Assembly: GCA_047967505.1 (NCBI GenBank)
Contig: CM106541.1
From: Dipteris shenzhenensis
Taxonomy: Eukaryota > Polypodiophyta > Polypodiopsida > Gleicheniales
Length of the DNA: 64,000 nucleotides
Direction: 5' to 3' (one strand)
Shown: in pieces, positions 31,166 through 43,305 of the stretch
Numbering within the stretch: the stretch's first letter is position 1
Layout of the letters: the number at the start of each line of letters is the position of its first letter
The notes under the pieces: generated by a model
The model's input: the letters and a program-made list of their open reading frames with translations, nothing else
Database searches by the model: none
Told to the model about the DNA's origin: nothing
Program-made: the position numbers and the translations under genes

Positions 31166-31340
31166 AAGAGAGGGTTCCTACGCCCATCACTGCAGCTAGT
31201 GCTTAAGGCATTAGTTGCAGGACACTTAAGCACTAGCTGCAGGGCAATGCAAATAACGGAAATAACAAAAGGGAAAAAGAGGAGGCACTTTCTTACTTGG
31301 AAAAGTCCCGCTCGGTGTTTCGTGGACTGGCCTTACAAAA
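31166..31340 (-). promoter_or_regulatory. Cassette shared with CACTA-A leader, unit 2
   Basis: The same block as 6,956-7,125, in minus-strand orientation relative to 54,380-54,560. It has a few substitutions (GGTGTTTCGTGGACTGG). The remnant splice donor region is present. Confidence 0.7.
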
Positions 31341-32134
31341 AAGAGAAAACATAACATTTTTTCAACTAACTAGTTAGAGGAAGAAGGAGCTTAAAGAAGC
31401 AACTTTTCAAAGGGATTGGATTGAGAAGACAAGCATAAGCCTACAAATAAGGAGAAAGTATAAGCCTACAAACAAGGAGAAAGAGGAGGAAGAGAAATAC
31501 CAAAAAGAGAAGAGGTGAGTCTTCTTTCTTTCACCAAATCTCGTCTTTAGTCCTTAGCCTCTGAAAATAAAGGATAAAAATTAGCACATACGCTTAGCAA
31601 TACAAGGAGAAACATGCTTCAACATTCACAAAATCAAATCTCACAAAAAAGGAACCTACATCGCTTAAAGAGACACACCTTCTTGGAAAACTTCCTTTCA
31701 CACAAGCAGAGAGGGAGAAGGGTGGAGAGGGAGCACACATTAGGGAAAAAGGGAGCTCATTTTGGGGCCTTGTAAGAAATTCACTATTTTTTTATGTATT
31801 TCTCTCCTAAAAGATGTCAAAAATAGTAAAATACGAAAATGTGGCTCAAAACTGTCAGTAAGGACTACGGAACTGTCAGTTCAGAAAGGAATAAGATAAT
31901 CTTTTGTCTAACTAACACGATTTTGCATTAAATATCTCCTTAGATTTTTTTTTGTTTCCCGAAGATTCTGCATCTCTTTTGCCGACGTGTGCAAGCCTTT
32001 CATAAAGAATCACTGAACTTGGTGATTGCAAGTTTTTAAAATATTTACATGGATACCGCCACACTTCTACGATTCATGTTACAAAACGACTATGAGATTG
32101 ACAAGCAAACTTCGCAACCTCAGAAGCAAAAAAA
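31341..32134. other. Divergent intergenic spacer, unit 2
   Basis: Nearly identical to 7,126-7,919. It separates the leftward cassette from the rightward transposase-like gene and so is the probable promoter region. No gene seen. Confidence 0.4.
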
Positions 32135-34862
32135 ATGGCCGATACTAGTGAGTCACTATCTCAAAAGAAGCGATTACACCATCTTCACATCGACTTAGAA
32201 GAACAATATGCTCCAGTACCAAAAAGACGAAAGGATACGGTGCTGAATGCTCAATAGCGGGAAAATATGAGAAGAGAAGGGCTTCAACATATTGACTTAT
32301 GGTGCAATGGAAGCATATATCCAAAATGTCAAGTAAAAAACTCTACACCTCCATTTGTCAATCCCATCACATTACTGAGGTTTGCCGGTGATGGACAAAA
32401 TGGACTTGTTGGTTATATTTCAGCGCAGTCTGCATTTGGAGAAATGTATAAAATGATGTATCTACAAGAAAAGGGGGCCAGGATGCAGGAGATAACCATT
32501 CGTGCAAAATTGGAGCAGCAGTTGCAAAATGAAATTGAGGAGCATTCAAAGAGTAAAAAAGAGTTGACAAGAGCAAGAAAGAAGAGAACCGTGCTTGGAG
32601 ACAGACTACATACCAGGAAGATTAAAAACATTGCAAATTGAAGGCTGGGACTGTGGATGCAAGCGAAGAATTCAGGAAGCAACGTTAGATTGAAATTTAT
32701 CATTTTGTATACTCAAAAAGGCACTCAAATGACTATATCTATTTCGTCCATTACCACAAAACAAGAATGGAGGTGCTGAATGATATAGGCATATTGTGTT
32801 GTTACTATAGGAAATTATTGGAGCCTGCAAAAGAAAATATGGATCCGAACCTTCTTCATGTTAAACAAATGAAAGGATTTCTTTCTTGTGGTGTAGCAAA
32901 AGGTTTGATTGAGGAAAAAAAATACAAAACAGTCAAACGCAATGTTGTAGAGGACTTTGTATCCAATAATCAAGTTGATGGCACTACAATCCAAGAGGCT
33001 CTTGATGTTAGTGGAGTTAGCAGGAAGGGATATAGTTCCATTTTCCATGCGATATCCTCAACTTTGAAAGATCAAAGGATTAAACGACTTTTACTGCCAA
33101 ATCCAGCAACCGTGTGGAGGATAAGAGGTCATTTGAATGAAAGTATAGATGAGTCTATTGGGCAATATATCCATATTGAAGAAATATTTCATGGTGGTAA
33201 AGGAACCACTGTGTATGATCCTTGGAACAATATATTTGTAGATAACAACTTCAAAGAAGAATGGTCGAGCTTTATGGAATAACATTTGAGGAGTGCAAAG
33301 GCATTTTGAAATTTGTTATCAAACTGGATGAGTGTGAGGTTGTAAAGGAAAAGAAAATGGAAAGTGTTACTATTACGTTCGTTATTGGGGCACTTGATAC
33401 ATCATTGACTGAAGCGAGTTCAAAGTATTTTAGTGTGCAGTCGGAGAAACACATATGGTGGTTAGGCTCATTCCAGGTATGATCATTTTTTGTTTCGTAC
33501 TTGATTTTGGTCATTGTTTTCAAATCTGTTATAGTAAGACTTCTGTTTTCTATAATCTAGCAGGTGAAGACGGAAGACCATGAAACACTAGATTGGGTGT
33601 TTCACCACATGAAAATACCAAGAATAATCAAAAGACAAGTGCAAGGCGAGAATCTCCATGTTGCAGGAAAAGGTGATTTTCAAGTAGAGTGGCACATGGC
33701 AGGGGATCTTAAAACACTTAAGTGCATGTATAACGTTAGTAAAGGAGGAAACTCAAAGTCTCCTTGTCTTTACTGCAAAGAATCAGCTCAAGTAATGGAT
33801 TCCAAATGGTGGAAGAGAGCACCTAATAGAGATAAAGTTGACCCTGACTTCAAGGCCATTCTGGACATTCCACTATGTAATGTTCACATCTGCACATTGC
33901 ATGGTTCATGTCAAATTATTGAGAAATTGGTATTTTTGTATATTGGATTTTCTTGGAAACTCCGTCCCGAAAAAAAATAGAAAGGATGCTCTTCAAGCTT
34001 TAGAAAAAGTGTTATCCGATATAGGTCTGCATGGAGGAGATGTTCAAATCACAAAGGATTTTAAAAAGTCTACTAATGGCAAGGAGGTACCAATCAAGCC
34101 CTTTATTGGTGGTGTAAAGGCAAGAAGATTCTTGTCTCAACCCAAACACAATAAGCAAGTAAGGCAAGGTAGAACAATTTCAAAGATTAATTATGGATTG
34201 TGGAAGCAAGTCCATAATGCTGTGAAAGATCATGAGGCAGATGGGGAAGCACGAAATGTGAAGGGAGAGGTCTGGAGGTCTCTTAATCAACTCTTCATGT
34301 TCTGTGACAAAGTAACATGGACAGAGAGTGATTACAAGAACTTTGAAGAGGCAATTAAACATTTTGGGAAGTCAATGAAAGACGCATGGACAGCCTGCAA
34401 TATAACTCATACATAGTAAGGTTCTGTCTTCTTCTTTTACTTAAGTGTGATCCTCTTTTTTTTTATTACTTACTATGCATTCTTATGTCTTACAACATAT
34501 CATCTACAACCACCTTCCCTATTTTGTCAAAAAGTATGGATGCCCAACAATTTGGTCTACCCAAGGCATGGAGAAGTCTCACTACATGGCACGTAATGCA
34601 TTTTTCAGACACACACAACACTATGGAGGGAGTCAAAAGGCAAATAGTCTGAAGGAAGTCTTCCAATGGTTTTACTGAGGCATACTACAGAGGCTGCATG
34701 CTAAAAGAAAAGTTGCTAGCTCCAAAGTCAAGCTTGCTTTTCTTCTAGTCCAAAAGCAAAGACGAAGACAAACTCTAGACAATTCAATGGCAGCAGAGAG
34801 ACATAGACAATGGAGGGAATCAAAGATATTTAGAAACCATAAATGGACAAGTAAACATGAAT
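32135..34862 (+). pseudogene. Transposase-like gene of unclear superfamily (fullest copy)
   Basis: The gene starts MADTSESLSQKKRLHHLHI at 32,135. A coiled-coil N-terminal part runs to 32,640, followed by open frames at 32,767-33,282 and 33,261-33,476. An intron (33,477-33,562, GT...AG) precedes the core. Core blocks are WHMAGDLKTLK, SPCLYC (zinc-finger-like), HICTLHGSCQIIEKL, then after a second likely intron (34,417-34,470) YGCPTIWSTQGMEKSHYMA and FFRHTQHYGG. A Lys/Arg-rich end closes at 34,862. The order GD-CxxC-LH-QGxEK resembles RNase H-fold transposases of the CACTA/Plavaka/KDZ type. Defects: a TAG near 32,252, a missing frame at 32,641-32,766, a one-base shift in the A-run at 33,970 and TGA at 34,676. 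The assignment is tentative. Confidence 0.5.
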
Positions 34863-35216
34863 AGCAGTTTGTAACTTATTGGTGTTATGTCCACATGTTT
34901 TCAAACTCAATCAATAGAATTTTTTTTTGTGGAACAAGTGACTCTTGGTGTTATGCCTATATGATTTGAGACTCCATCAACAGTATTTCTTTTGTGAAAC
35001 ATGTGATCTAAATGTAATACAATTTGTTCACAATTTCAATATATTGTTTGTTTAATATTTAATGACACCACTCTATCTATCCCAAGGACTTTGTACAAAT
35101 CAGTTCATCTTCAACTTATTGTTCATTTATACAAGATCATGCCAGACATCAAAGACTTTGTACAAATCAATTCAACTTCAATATAATGTTTATGCTATAT
35201 TTGATGACTAAATCCT
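34863..35216. other. AT-rich 3' flank between convergent genes
   Basis: A phrase ACTTTGTACAAATCA(G/A)TTCA(T/A)CTTCAA occurs twice (about 35,088 and 35,155). The stretch separates the ends of the plus-strand transposase-like gene and the minus-strand TPR-like gene. It probably contains both polyadenylation regions. Confidence 0.4.
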
Positions 35217-36507
35217 ATTTATCCCAGGGCCTGTCGATCGGAACTCTCTTTTTTATCTTGATTGGACTCTTTTTCTTCCTTATGGGCTTGATGTCGACTG
35301 TTTGTTTATCAATGCTTTCCTCTGTTGCTTGTTTGGGAGAGGTATCCTTTTCTTCAGCTGTCTCCACGTGTTCTTCTTCTTGGATTGTGTCACCTGATGC
35401 AATCATGGGTGGCTCTCGAAACCTTATGAGCTTGTGTTTTCCATAGCCCTCCAGACATTTGGGCTCCTTAACACCACATGCTAATGCATAAGAAGTGTAA
35501 GACAAAAAGTAAGAGGCCCTAGAGGCCTGCTTGTTCACATAATCCCCAAATATATCTATGGCAGACAACCTCTCTATCAAAATGATCTTTTCCTTTTGCC
35601 ATGAAAGATCATGTCCACCTAAAACCCTGGACAAACATTTTAAGAAGTAAACAATGGCTTCTCCATTGTTGCTCAACTGCCTATGGTAAATCAAGATCTT
35701 AGCACTGCCTAGATCATGAATATAATGAGCTAGGCTTGATAGTTTGCCAAACCCAGCCAGCCTGCTTCCACTTGTTCTCTAGAGGAATGTGTCATCCTCA
35801 ATTTGTAGCTACCACATATCAAAAGATTGGAGTGAGACAATACACAACCTACAAAACATTTAAGCAGAAGACAAAGTATTTGATTTGAAGTAACAAGATC
35901 GTACCTTCTCATTTTCATCAGCAGCAAGCAGTTTATCTTTCCAAAGATTTATTCCTCTCCCCTCCAGTCTAGCCTCTTCTTTAAGCTTTTCCGTGTATAG
36001 TGTTGAGAGATTTATAGCTTCCTGTGTGAGATGGAAGGCAGCTTCACCTGGCTCTTGGAACTTTTCAGCCTCTTTGAAACAAATAGTAAGGGCCTCTATA
36101 GGATCGAAAATTGTTTCCAAAGCCAGAAGTGAATGGTCATCCTCGATGCCAACCTCCTTGTCAAGCCTTGAAGCCTTGGCAATAAGGGAAATGGCATAGT
36201 CCTCCCTCAAATTGAACATACACTCTATATCATGGAGGAAAACATAATCTTTTCCACCAATCAAGACACCTGGAAGCATGGGCACTGCATAGTTGCTGCT
36301 CTGAACATCAAAATCTTCAACTGGCTGTGCTGCCCTAAGAGTTTTTGTCCTCAGTTGAACAAGGTCAAGAGCAGCCACTTGCAGCCCCTCATCCTGGAGG
36401 TTGATATCTTCTTCTTGCTCTGCCATTTCTGTTACCAAAGGAACATCCTCTTTTTCCTCTGCTTCAGATGTGTCTTCTTCTTTAGCCTCCTTCCCTTGTT
36501 CATCCAA
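35217..36507 (-). pseudogene. Two-exon acidic, TPR-like protein, unknown
   Basis: Exon 1 (36,507 to 35,904) starts MDEQGKEAKEEDTSEAEEKE, an acidic head, then helical segments with regularly spaced Ala, Leu and Tyr (EALTICFKEAEKFQEPGEAA; NLSTLYTEKLKEEARLEGRG). It ends at a donor AAG|GTACGA. The acceptor is GTAG at about 35,811. Exon 2 continues LAHYIHDLGSAKILIYHRQL, EAIVYFLKCLSRVLG and a tail rich in Lys and Pro, ending at 35,217. The helix pattern suggests TPR-like repeats, so a protein-binding role. One stop lies in exon 2 near 35,779. I do not recognise the family. Only unit 2 retains it; units 1 and 3 lost it in different deletions. Confidence 0.45.
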
Positions 36508-37055
36508 AGAGTCCTAACTGAAGACAATGTACATAAGGAATGCCATGGTTTCCTCAAGCACTCTACACTTTCTGGTGTGCAAGTTACAATTGAATTTATA
36601 TTGATCAGGCAGGCTGTCAAATCTTCTATTCACATGGTACCTCAGCCTGTCAATGGAGAAACACAAAAACCTTTTCACCTTCCACAATTCTTCCTGCCTC
36701 TGTCAGTGTTTGAAGGTATCCCAATGGTCTGAAAGAAAATCTTTGTGATGCTCCACTACATAGCTCATAGTGAACTCCATATTGAAAATACTGTGGTATA
36801 TGTGGAAGTTCCTCTGAGCCTTGCATTTGTGAAGAAACTCAAATAGGAGCAAATCTGTGAGCCAAATGGCAGCTCTTCCGGCCAAGCTCCAAACGGTGAC
36901 TCCCACAATGGCTCGACCTCTCCAATGACGTAGCTCCATATCTGCAGTAGTATCGGGCCTCCATTGATGCAACACGTTGTGCAACTCCAATAGCGCTTAG
37001 GCTTATGATATTCAACGACTATAGCCAAGCTGCCTCTATCAATGAACAACTCCAA
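36508..37055 (-). pseudogene. Upstream part of the unknown minus-strand gene
   Basis: Minus-strand frames spanning this stretch read MELRHWRGRAIVGVTVW..., LLLFEFLHKCKAQRNFHIYH and, in another frame, RYHVNRRFDSLPDQYKFNCN. They end in a TAG seven codons before the TPR-like start. The two halves are separated by a frameshift near 36,700. The same block is in unit 3 (63,006-63,540). It may be an N-terminal part of the same gene or a separate one; no known domain. Confidence 0.35.
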
Positions 37056-38157
37056 TGAAGGCCCCTCGCATGACCAGCCTCAGGTCCAACCCATCATCTT
37101 GACCACCTCAACCTTTGTCTTTGCTCTACATCAGTGCCTACCAGCAACTATTGCTCCCAATCACAACTACAAGCCACTAGAAGCTAAGCTACTACAACGG
37201 CTCACTTGTAGCTCATAAAGCTCTACAGGTGCATCTACAATAGCAGCGACTACTAGATGAAGGTGCCTCCTCTGTCAACTGGTTGTGCAACCAGATGGTC
37301 TCCTGCAACAACAGCTGTTAACAAAGCAATCAACTGCGGTTCAACAGCTCATGCTCCAAACCACCTCCTCCAACCGGGCAGAGAATGCAAAGCACCACGT
37401 CGCCATGGCCATAGTTGCCCCACCGTTGTCATCGCTGTAGCATTGCTTTCTCTCTTTCATCTCTAAGGTCCTAAACCTTAGGACACATGGTAGCAAATAG
37501 CAAAGACATGTGGCAGATTGGATTTAACTAGGGTTAGTTAAGTAAACCCACAACGGTAAAGTTAGGTAAGGGCTTGGTTGGTTTTCTACCACATGGCAGA
37601 TCAAAAGAAACTATGGTTAAGTTAAGTCAACCCACGCTAAACAATGGTTAAGTTTAGGTTAAGGATTGGTTAACTACCACATCAACAAGTGCCACCTAAG
37701 CACAGAGAGACAGTTTGAATTCTGTAAGTGAATTCCTATGCCACATCATCAAAGGCCCCTCTTCTTGATCAAAACTTTGACAAGCCGTAACTTCCAATCC
37801 CGGAAGAATTTGCACATGCTCCAAAAACAAAAAGTGATCGCCTTTTTGAGCTCTACTCACCTATCAAGTCAAAATCATTGTATGCAATTAGACATGCAAT
37901 TAGACACTGCCATTGAAGCAAAACAAAGTTCATGGTAAGACCTTTACAACAAATGGAAAAGCAACGCATGATGAATGCAAAAAGCATGCCAAAAGCACAA
38001 GTGCATGAGATGACCATAGCATAGAGCATGGCATCTACACCTAAAGCATCAAGGCACATGGAAGAACAAATCATAATGCATCAAGCTACATCAAGCGAAG
38101 AAGACAATGCCATCGACAACATGCATTGAGAAGCAACACCTTTGCCCCCTTCAGCCC
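37056..38157. repeat. Unit-2 copy of the 8,470-9,770 block
   Basis: The block matches unit 1 but lacks about 250 bases (8,800-8,990 equivalent) near 37,375. It includes the GGTTAAG-rich tract. No supported gene. Confidence 0.45.
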
Positions 38158-38341
38158 ATATGTTTGTAAATCAAACCTGACCACCTCAGAGTAGCCATGT
38201 AAGCACCCAGGGGAGGTATTGACATGTAAACCACACTTTACCACCTTAAGTAGCAATGTATGCACTAAGGGGAGGTGATGGATTTGTAACTCACATCTGA
38301 CTACCTTGCAGTATCCAAAGGATCATGGTGCCAAGGGGAGG
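38158..38341 (+). repeat. Triple polypurine repeat, unit 2
   Basis: A copy of 9,771-9,954 with the three purine-ended units. All three runs here read GGGGAGGT, so the first was GGGGAGGT before a base loss in unit 1. Confidence 0.55.
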
Positions 38342-38693
38342 TGTTGAGAGTTGTGGTGCCATGAGCACATAGATTAAAGAGCAAAGGTATGTGCTAAGGA
38401 ATGTATTAAAGTAGCCACCCTAGGATGTGGACTACATGATTCGAAGATGTGGATCGAGGATATCCACAAGGAGAGATGTGGATGAGAGGATCCCACATGG
38501 TTTGACTATTCAAAGGGCACTCTCTATATAAGAGGCGTATCATGTATTGTTGAACACACATCAATTGCAAGAGATACAGATTTGCTATCTCCCTCTCATA
38601 TCTTATTTAGTGTTCTTTGATCCTCCTTAGTTCTTTCGTTTATCTTGTGTGCACTAGGGTAGTACGATATGCACTTTGTCAAGGTCTCTTCCA
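38342..38693 (+). mobile_element. Copia-type LTR remnant, unit 2
   Basis: A copy of 9,955-10,306, starting TGTTGAGAG with the TATA box TATATAAG at 38,525-38,532. It ends where CACTA-B homology begins. Confidence 0.55.
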
Positions 38694-39331
38694 CTAACAT
38701 AACTCGAGCATCCTCAAGCGTGGTGGGATCTATTTCCTTTGAGCTCACATACCTAGAAAGAAAAAAGTGCAAGATATTAGCAATATGAAAACCTTGCATG
38801 CAGCATTGATATGCTTCACATTTTGTATAGTGTAAAGTACCTCACAAGCTCGCCCATCTTGTAAATACAATCCTTCACGTCCTTCGATGCACTACGAGAA
38901 ATGCTAGTAGGTAGTATGAAGTGAACACATGATTGATGGTTGATTAGTTGCTTCTACACTCACAAATTTGGAAGGAAAAAGAGATTATGCTAAGTCATAC
39001 TTTCTTGTGCCAATCATGAGATTTCAAGCCATATAATTGCTCTACACCTTAGTTTCTTACTCTTTGTCATGAAGGCCTCCTTCAAACACATCATGCATCT
39101 AGTGGGAGTACAAATTGTAGTGATAGCTCGCTTCACCGCCACCATCTCTAGCTTTGATAACTTTCATGGTGGACGGGGTAAAAAGACAAGCCCGTTTGGC
39201 CTCTCTTGTGACCAATCTTCATGCATCTTCCCTATGGTGCGTAGATCCTCCCTTATGCCTGTGGAATCTCGTGTCAAATTCAAAATGTTCCCAAATGGTA
39301 GATGCCACATTCTTGAAGATATGCATGGGAC
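38694..39331 (-). pseudogene. Old CACTA-B Tnp2 remnant, unit 2
   Basis: A copy of 10,307-10,943 with the same junction to a TnpA-like exon. A fuller, younger copy of the same gene begins just downstream (39,999-42,118), which lets the remnant be identified as a minus-strand Tnp2/DUF4218 fragment. Confidence 0.65.
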
Positions 39332-39334
39332 ATC

Positions 39335-39540
39335 ATGGCCTTCATGCGCTTTGTAGTTGCTAACAACTATAGAGATTGTTTTATTCCATACAAAGAGCAT
39401 CCAGAAAGATTGGCTGATGAGACCATCAATGCTGTACGCTCTAGGTATACCGATCCCCCCAATGTTGAGTTCACAGAGAAATGGACAAAGTCAAATATTA
39501 TTGTTATACTTATTGCCAATAAAAGATCTTTGCTTAAGAG
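39335..39540 (+). pseudogene. TnpA-like exon remnant, unit 2
   Basis: Matches 10,947-11,155, reading NAVRSRYTDPPNVEF. It is cut at 39,540 by the left terminus of the younger CACTA-B copy, implying a nested insertion. Confidence 0.55.
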
Positions 39541-39567
39541 GCACACAACAACACAAAGCAACTATAG

Positions 39568-39840
39568 ACGCACTTGGTAGACATGCAAAATAGCGGGCGC
39601 GTCTATAGGCGTTGCTTTAGTAGAGAAATTATGGGCGCGTCTAAATGCGCATCTAAAAGCTCGTCTATTTGCGCATGAATTACTGTGTCTACGTGCGCGT
39701 CTGACCTGAGAAAATATGGGCCCGTCTAACATCCCGTTTATTAGCGCATCTATTTGCGTGTGTATTTGCGCATTTATTTGCGTGCTTACACTGAGAATCA
39801 AACGCGCATTTAGACACGTAAATAGATGCAAACCAGAGAA
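39568..39840. repeat. CACTA-B subterminal repeats
   Basis: More than twelve 8-10-base words of the form GCGCGTCTA / GCGCATCTA / TTTGCGCA in both orientations. They are the likely binding sites of the TnpA-like protein by analogy with En/Spm. Confidence 0.65.
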
Positions 39841-39998
39841 TACCAAAAGTGAGATTTTGGTGTACATCATTGCTTTCCAAACATTGCCCATGATTACCAA
39901 AGCACATAATTTTTTGCAAGCCCACATATACAAGAATTAAGTGAGATGAGGAGAATGAGACAATATGTAAAATTGTTTTGCCAATATCAATTATGGGG

Positions 39999-42118
39999 CT
40001 ACGGTTCAATCTCATCCTCAATGAGATCAACCCTTGCCAAACTATCTACTTCAAAATCCAAACAAGTGTTTAGATCTACAAATACATTCAACCCACTACT
40101 ACTTGTGCCACTCATGTGCTCATCGAAATCAGCATCTCGAATGGTAGGCTCGTCCTCACGGGTAATGGCCTCAATATCTATATCTCCTATCTCATGATCA
40201 TCCTCCTCTCTTGTATCACGGTCATCATCACGTCCATGGCCATGATCATCCTCCATACGCTCCATATTAGTAAATGTACTATACATCACTTTGGAACGTG
40301 GCATAATAGGTATGACATGCCACCATCTATTATTATCCACCATTGGTTGATAGACAACCTAATTCGAACACAAATACAATCATGTTACTTTTCTTGCATC
40401 AAATATTTAAAAGCGAGTATTTTTATATGTGTGCATAGTACCTGTTCACATTGTTGCGGTAGTACTAGTGTGTCCTTCCTACTTTGCCAAAACTTTGTGG
40501 AGTCAATAGTTACAAAGCCACTTGCATGGCGTTTGATTGTTGCATTAGGGCCTCTTTCCACCACGTCCTTAAACCACTTTACATCCAAAACATACACAAA
40601 GAAGCGTCGAAAGTCAAGCATAATGATATCTTGGATTATGCCACAATAATCATCCATGGCTCCATTGGCTCCCTCAAAGCTAGCAATGACGCCGCAATCT
40701 TGTGTGTTTCTCTTATCATCAATCCGTTGTGTTCGAAAATGCTTGCCCTCACACCATATAGCATTGAACATAGTGCACTACACCAAGAAAAAATCAATTA
40801 AATAAGCAATCTAAATTATAAAAAGATCCTAACTTATGCATAACATTCTATATACCGACCTTGCTCATGCATCCCCTAGCATACTCCCATTCTTCCATTG
40901 TGATATGCATCCCCTCGTCTTTCTCTGCTTTCTCCATTTCATCAAGTAGCCAATCCACATGAATATCCTTTGGAAGTGCTCTTAGATGCTGAGGGTATGG
41001 CACACGAGATCCGTGGTGTGTATGAAAGAGGGCCCTTTCTTCTTGTCTTCTTGCCTTTGCATCCTCGTATCTTGTCACCCATCTTTTCATCACATCACTA
41101 TTAAGCACGCAAAAGAGGTTGATACTATTATGCAACTCCGTGTCTATTACTTTGTTGCGTTCTTTTCCTTGAGGCACAATAGAGGTCATCCTTAGGTCTT
41201 CATCATCTCTCCATAGTCGTGGGAGAGAGCTATCCACATCAACAAGAAACTCAGAAATATATACAAGTGACTCTTGTACCAACCAACCCTCGGCCATGCT
41301 ACCTTCGGGTCTTGCATTTTGTCTCACGAAGCCCTTCAAGGTCTTCATGAAGCGCTCGAGGAAGAACAACCATCGTGCATGTATAGTACCACATATAGCA
41401 ATCTCATCCACCAAATGCACTATGAGATGTAGTTGGCTTGTGAGAATAGAACGTGGAAATGCCTCCTCCACTAAACAAACCGCCTCCACTGACATAACTC
41501 GAGCATTCTCAAGCGTGGTGGGATCTATTTCCTTTGAGCTCACATACCTCACAAGCTCGCCCATCTTGTAAATACAATCTTTCACGTCCTTCGATGCACT
41601 ACGTGAAATGCTAGTAGGTAGTATGAACTAAACCCGCGAGGAGGTGGTTGATTAGTTGCTTATAGCTATTCACTCACAAATTTGAAAGGAAAAAGATATT
41701 ATGCATATAAAATACTTACTTGGAGCATCTTGTGCCAGTCATGAGATTTCAAGCCATATAATTGCTCTACACCTCTTTTCTTGCTCTTTGTAAAGGCTCC
41801 CTTCAAACACCTCATGCATCCAGTGGGAGTACGAATTGTAGTAATAGCGCGCTTCACCGTCGCCATCTCTAGCTTTGATAACATCCACGGTGCACGAGGT
41901 AAAAAAACACGCCCATTTGGTCTCTCTTGATGCCAAGCTTCACGCATCCTCCCTATGGTACGTAGATCCTCCCTTATGCCTGCCGAATCTCGTGTCCCAT
42001 TCAAATGCTCCCAAATGGTAGATGCCACATTCTTGAAGATATGCATGGGATCAAGCAGGTGATTGATCTTGAGGTGGGACCAATATGGTAAACAATAAAA
42101 GATGGAGTATCTAAACAA
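39999..42118 (-). pseudogene. CACTA-B Tnp2 transposase, C-terminal half
   Basis: Blocks in order along the minus strand are: HLLDPMHIFKNVASTIWEHL and GLKSHDWHKMLQ (Tnp2 end, 42,118-41,705); an intron; a DUF4218 exon with HLVDEIAICGTIHARWLFFL and LKGFVRQNARPEGSMAEGW (41,585-40,855); a DUF4216-like exon with YVLDVKWFKD (40,771-40,441); and an acidic tail (40,343-39,999). Exons are open and have splice-like ends, so decay is mild. The N-terminal half is missing at the LTR joint. Tnp2 is the catalytic transposase of CACTA elements. Confidence 0.8.
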
Positions 42119-42183
42119 AATAAAGTGTTAGCGTGCAATCTTTACTTTCAACCAATATAGCCAATCTTTACTTCCAGCCAACA

Positions 42184-43283
42184 TAGACTTAGGTAGTACA
42201 GAATGTGTGTGTAGAGTAGCGACAAAGCTTCGCTTTTACTTGCATAAGGCTAGGAATAATCTCTCTTAGGAATCCTCAACATGCAAGTTCTACTTGCAAA
42301 TCCTACATGCATGATCTACATGCAAGTCCTACATCATGCCATTACTACATGCATGTTCTACATGCAAGTCCTACATGCATGTTCTACATATGAGTTCTAC
42401 ATGCAACTCCTACATGCAACATGCAATGCCTACATGCAACTTGCAACTCCTACATGCAACTTCTATATGCAAGTTATACATGTAGAGAGAGAATGTCTTA
42501 CAATTCCTACATGGAGAGAGAGAATCTCCCCAACTTGTATAAATACCCCATAATGGAATCATAAAGCCCACACTCTTTGGGGCATTATGTTGAGTTCTAC
42601 TTTGGTATTCCAAGCAATTGTCTCAAGTGTCCATACTTCCTTGCACTCCATGTCCAAAAGCATGTCCTAACCTTGCAACTCATCCTCCCCTCTCCTCCAA
42701 CCTTGCAACCCATCTTCTCCCTCTCCTCCTCCTCCTCCTCCCTTCTCCTCCTCCCTCCTCCTCCCTCCTCCTCCTTCCTTCTCCTCCTCCCTCTTCCTCC
42801 TCCTCCTCCTCTTCCCTCCTCCTCTCCTCCCTCCTCCTCCTCCTCCTCCTCCCTCCTCCTCCTATGCTCTACCTTGAACCTTGGATCCTTCTTGAACCAT
42901 GTACTCTACCTTGAACCTTGGATCCTTCTTCTAATACTTGGACCTCTTCTAAACTCTAGAACCTCTCTCTGCACCTTCAAACCTCCTTCTAAATGTTAAA
43001 CCTCCCCCTAACCCTTAAACTCCTCCTAAACTCTTCAACCCCCAATGAAGGCGAAAGCCTTCATTACCCCAGCCATGATCATACACATTCCTTCCACACA
43101 TGCACTATGTTTTCTTAGCACACTTAAGCCTATGTCTCTCACCAGAATACAACTGGAGGTCCTAAGCTACACTTATACTACAAAAGACAACACCAATATG
43201 TCTATAGGTGACAAAAAGCCTTGGAACCCTGCAGACTCAGAATACCATGCTCTTCCTACAGAAGTCGTGGGAAAGAGCCAACA
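42184..43283 (+). mobile_element. LTR-like block b (joint of units 2 and 3)
   Basis: The second copy of the block at 19,067-20,267. It starts near TAGACTTAGG and ends AGCCAACA, with the primer binding site at 43,288. It carries a shorter minisatellite (42,279-42,485), the TATA box at 42,538-42,545 and a shorter CTC tract (42,690-42,862). Differences from block a are mostly repeat-length changes, so the copies are young relative to their internal damage. Confidence 0.65.
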
Positions 43284-43287
43284 TATT

Positions 43288-43305
43288 TGGCACCACTGCC
43301 GGGGA
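43288..43305 (+). promoter_or_regulatory. Primer binding site, tRNA-Asp type (unit 3)
   Basis: TGGCACCACTGCCGGGGA, one base different from the site at 20,272, again five bases after the LTR end. Confidence 0.75.

Larger units (their letters stand above)
39541..42183 (-). mobile_element. CACTA-B element, truncated (unit 2)
   Basis: It begins with the CACAACAACACAAAGCAAC terminus and a subterminal zone (39,568-39,840) crowded with GCGCGTCTA, GCGCATCTA and ATAGACGC words. It then carries the 3' half of a Tnp2 gene on the minus strand. It is cut at the LTR-like block b near 42,184, so the second gene and right terminus are absent here; a right terminus of the family is at 12,439. Confidence 0.7.

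Noticed and set aside
36232-36732. Plus-strand frame of 166 codons
   Set aside because: Opposite to a two-exon minus-strand gene with good splice sites; composition is that of an antisense shadow.
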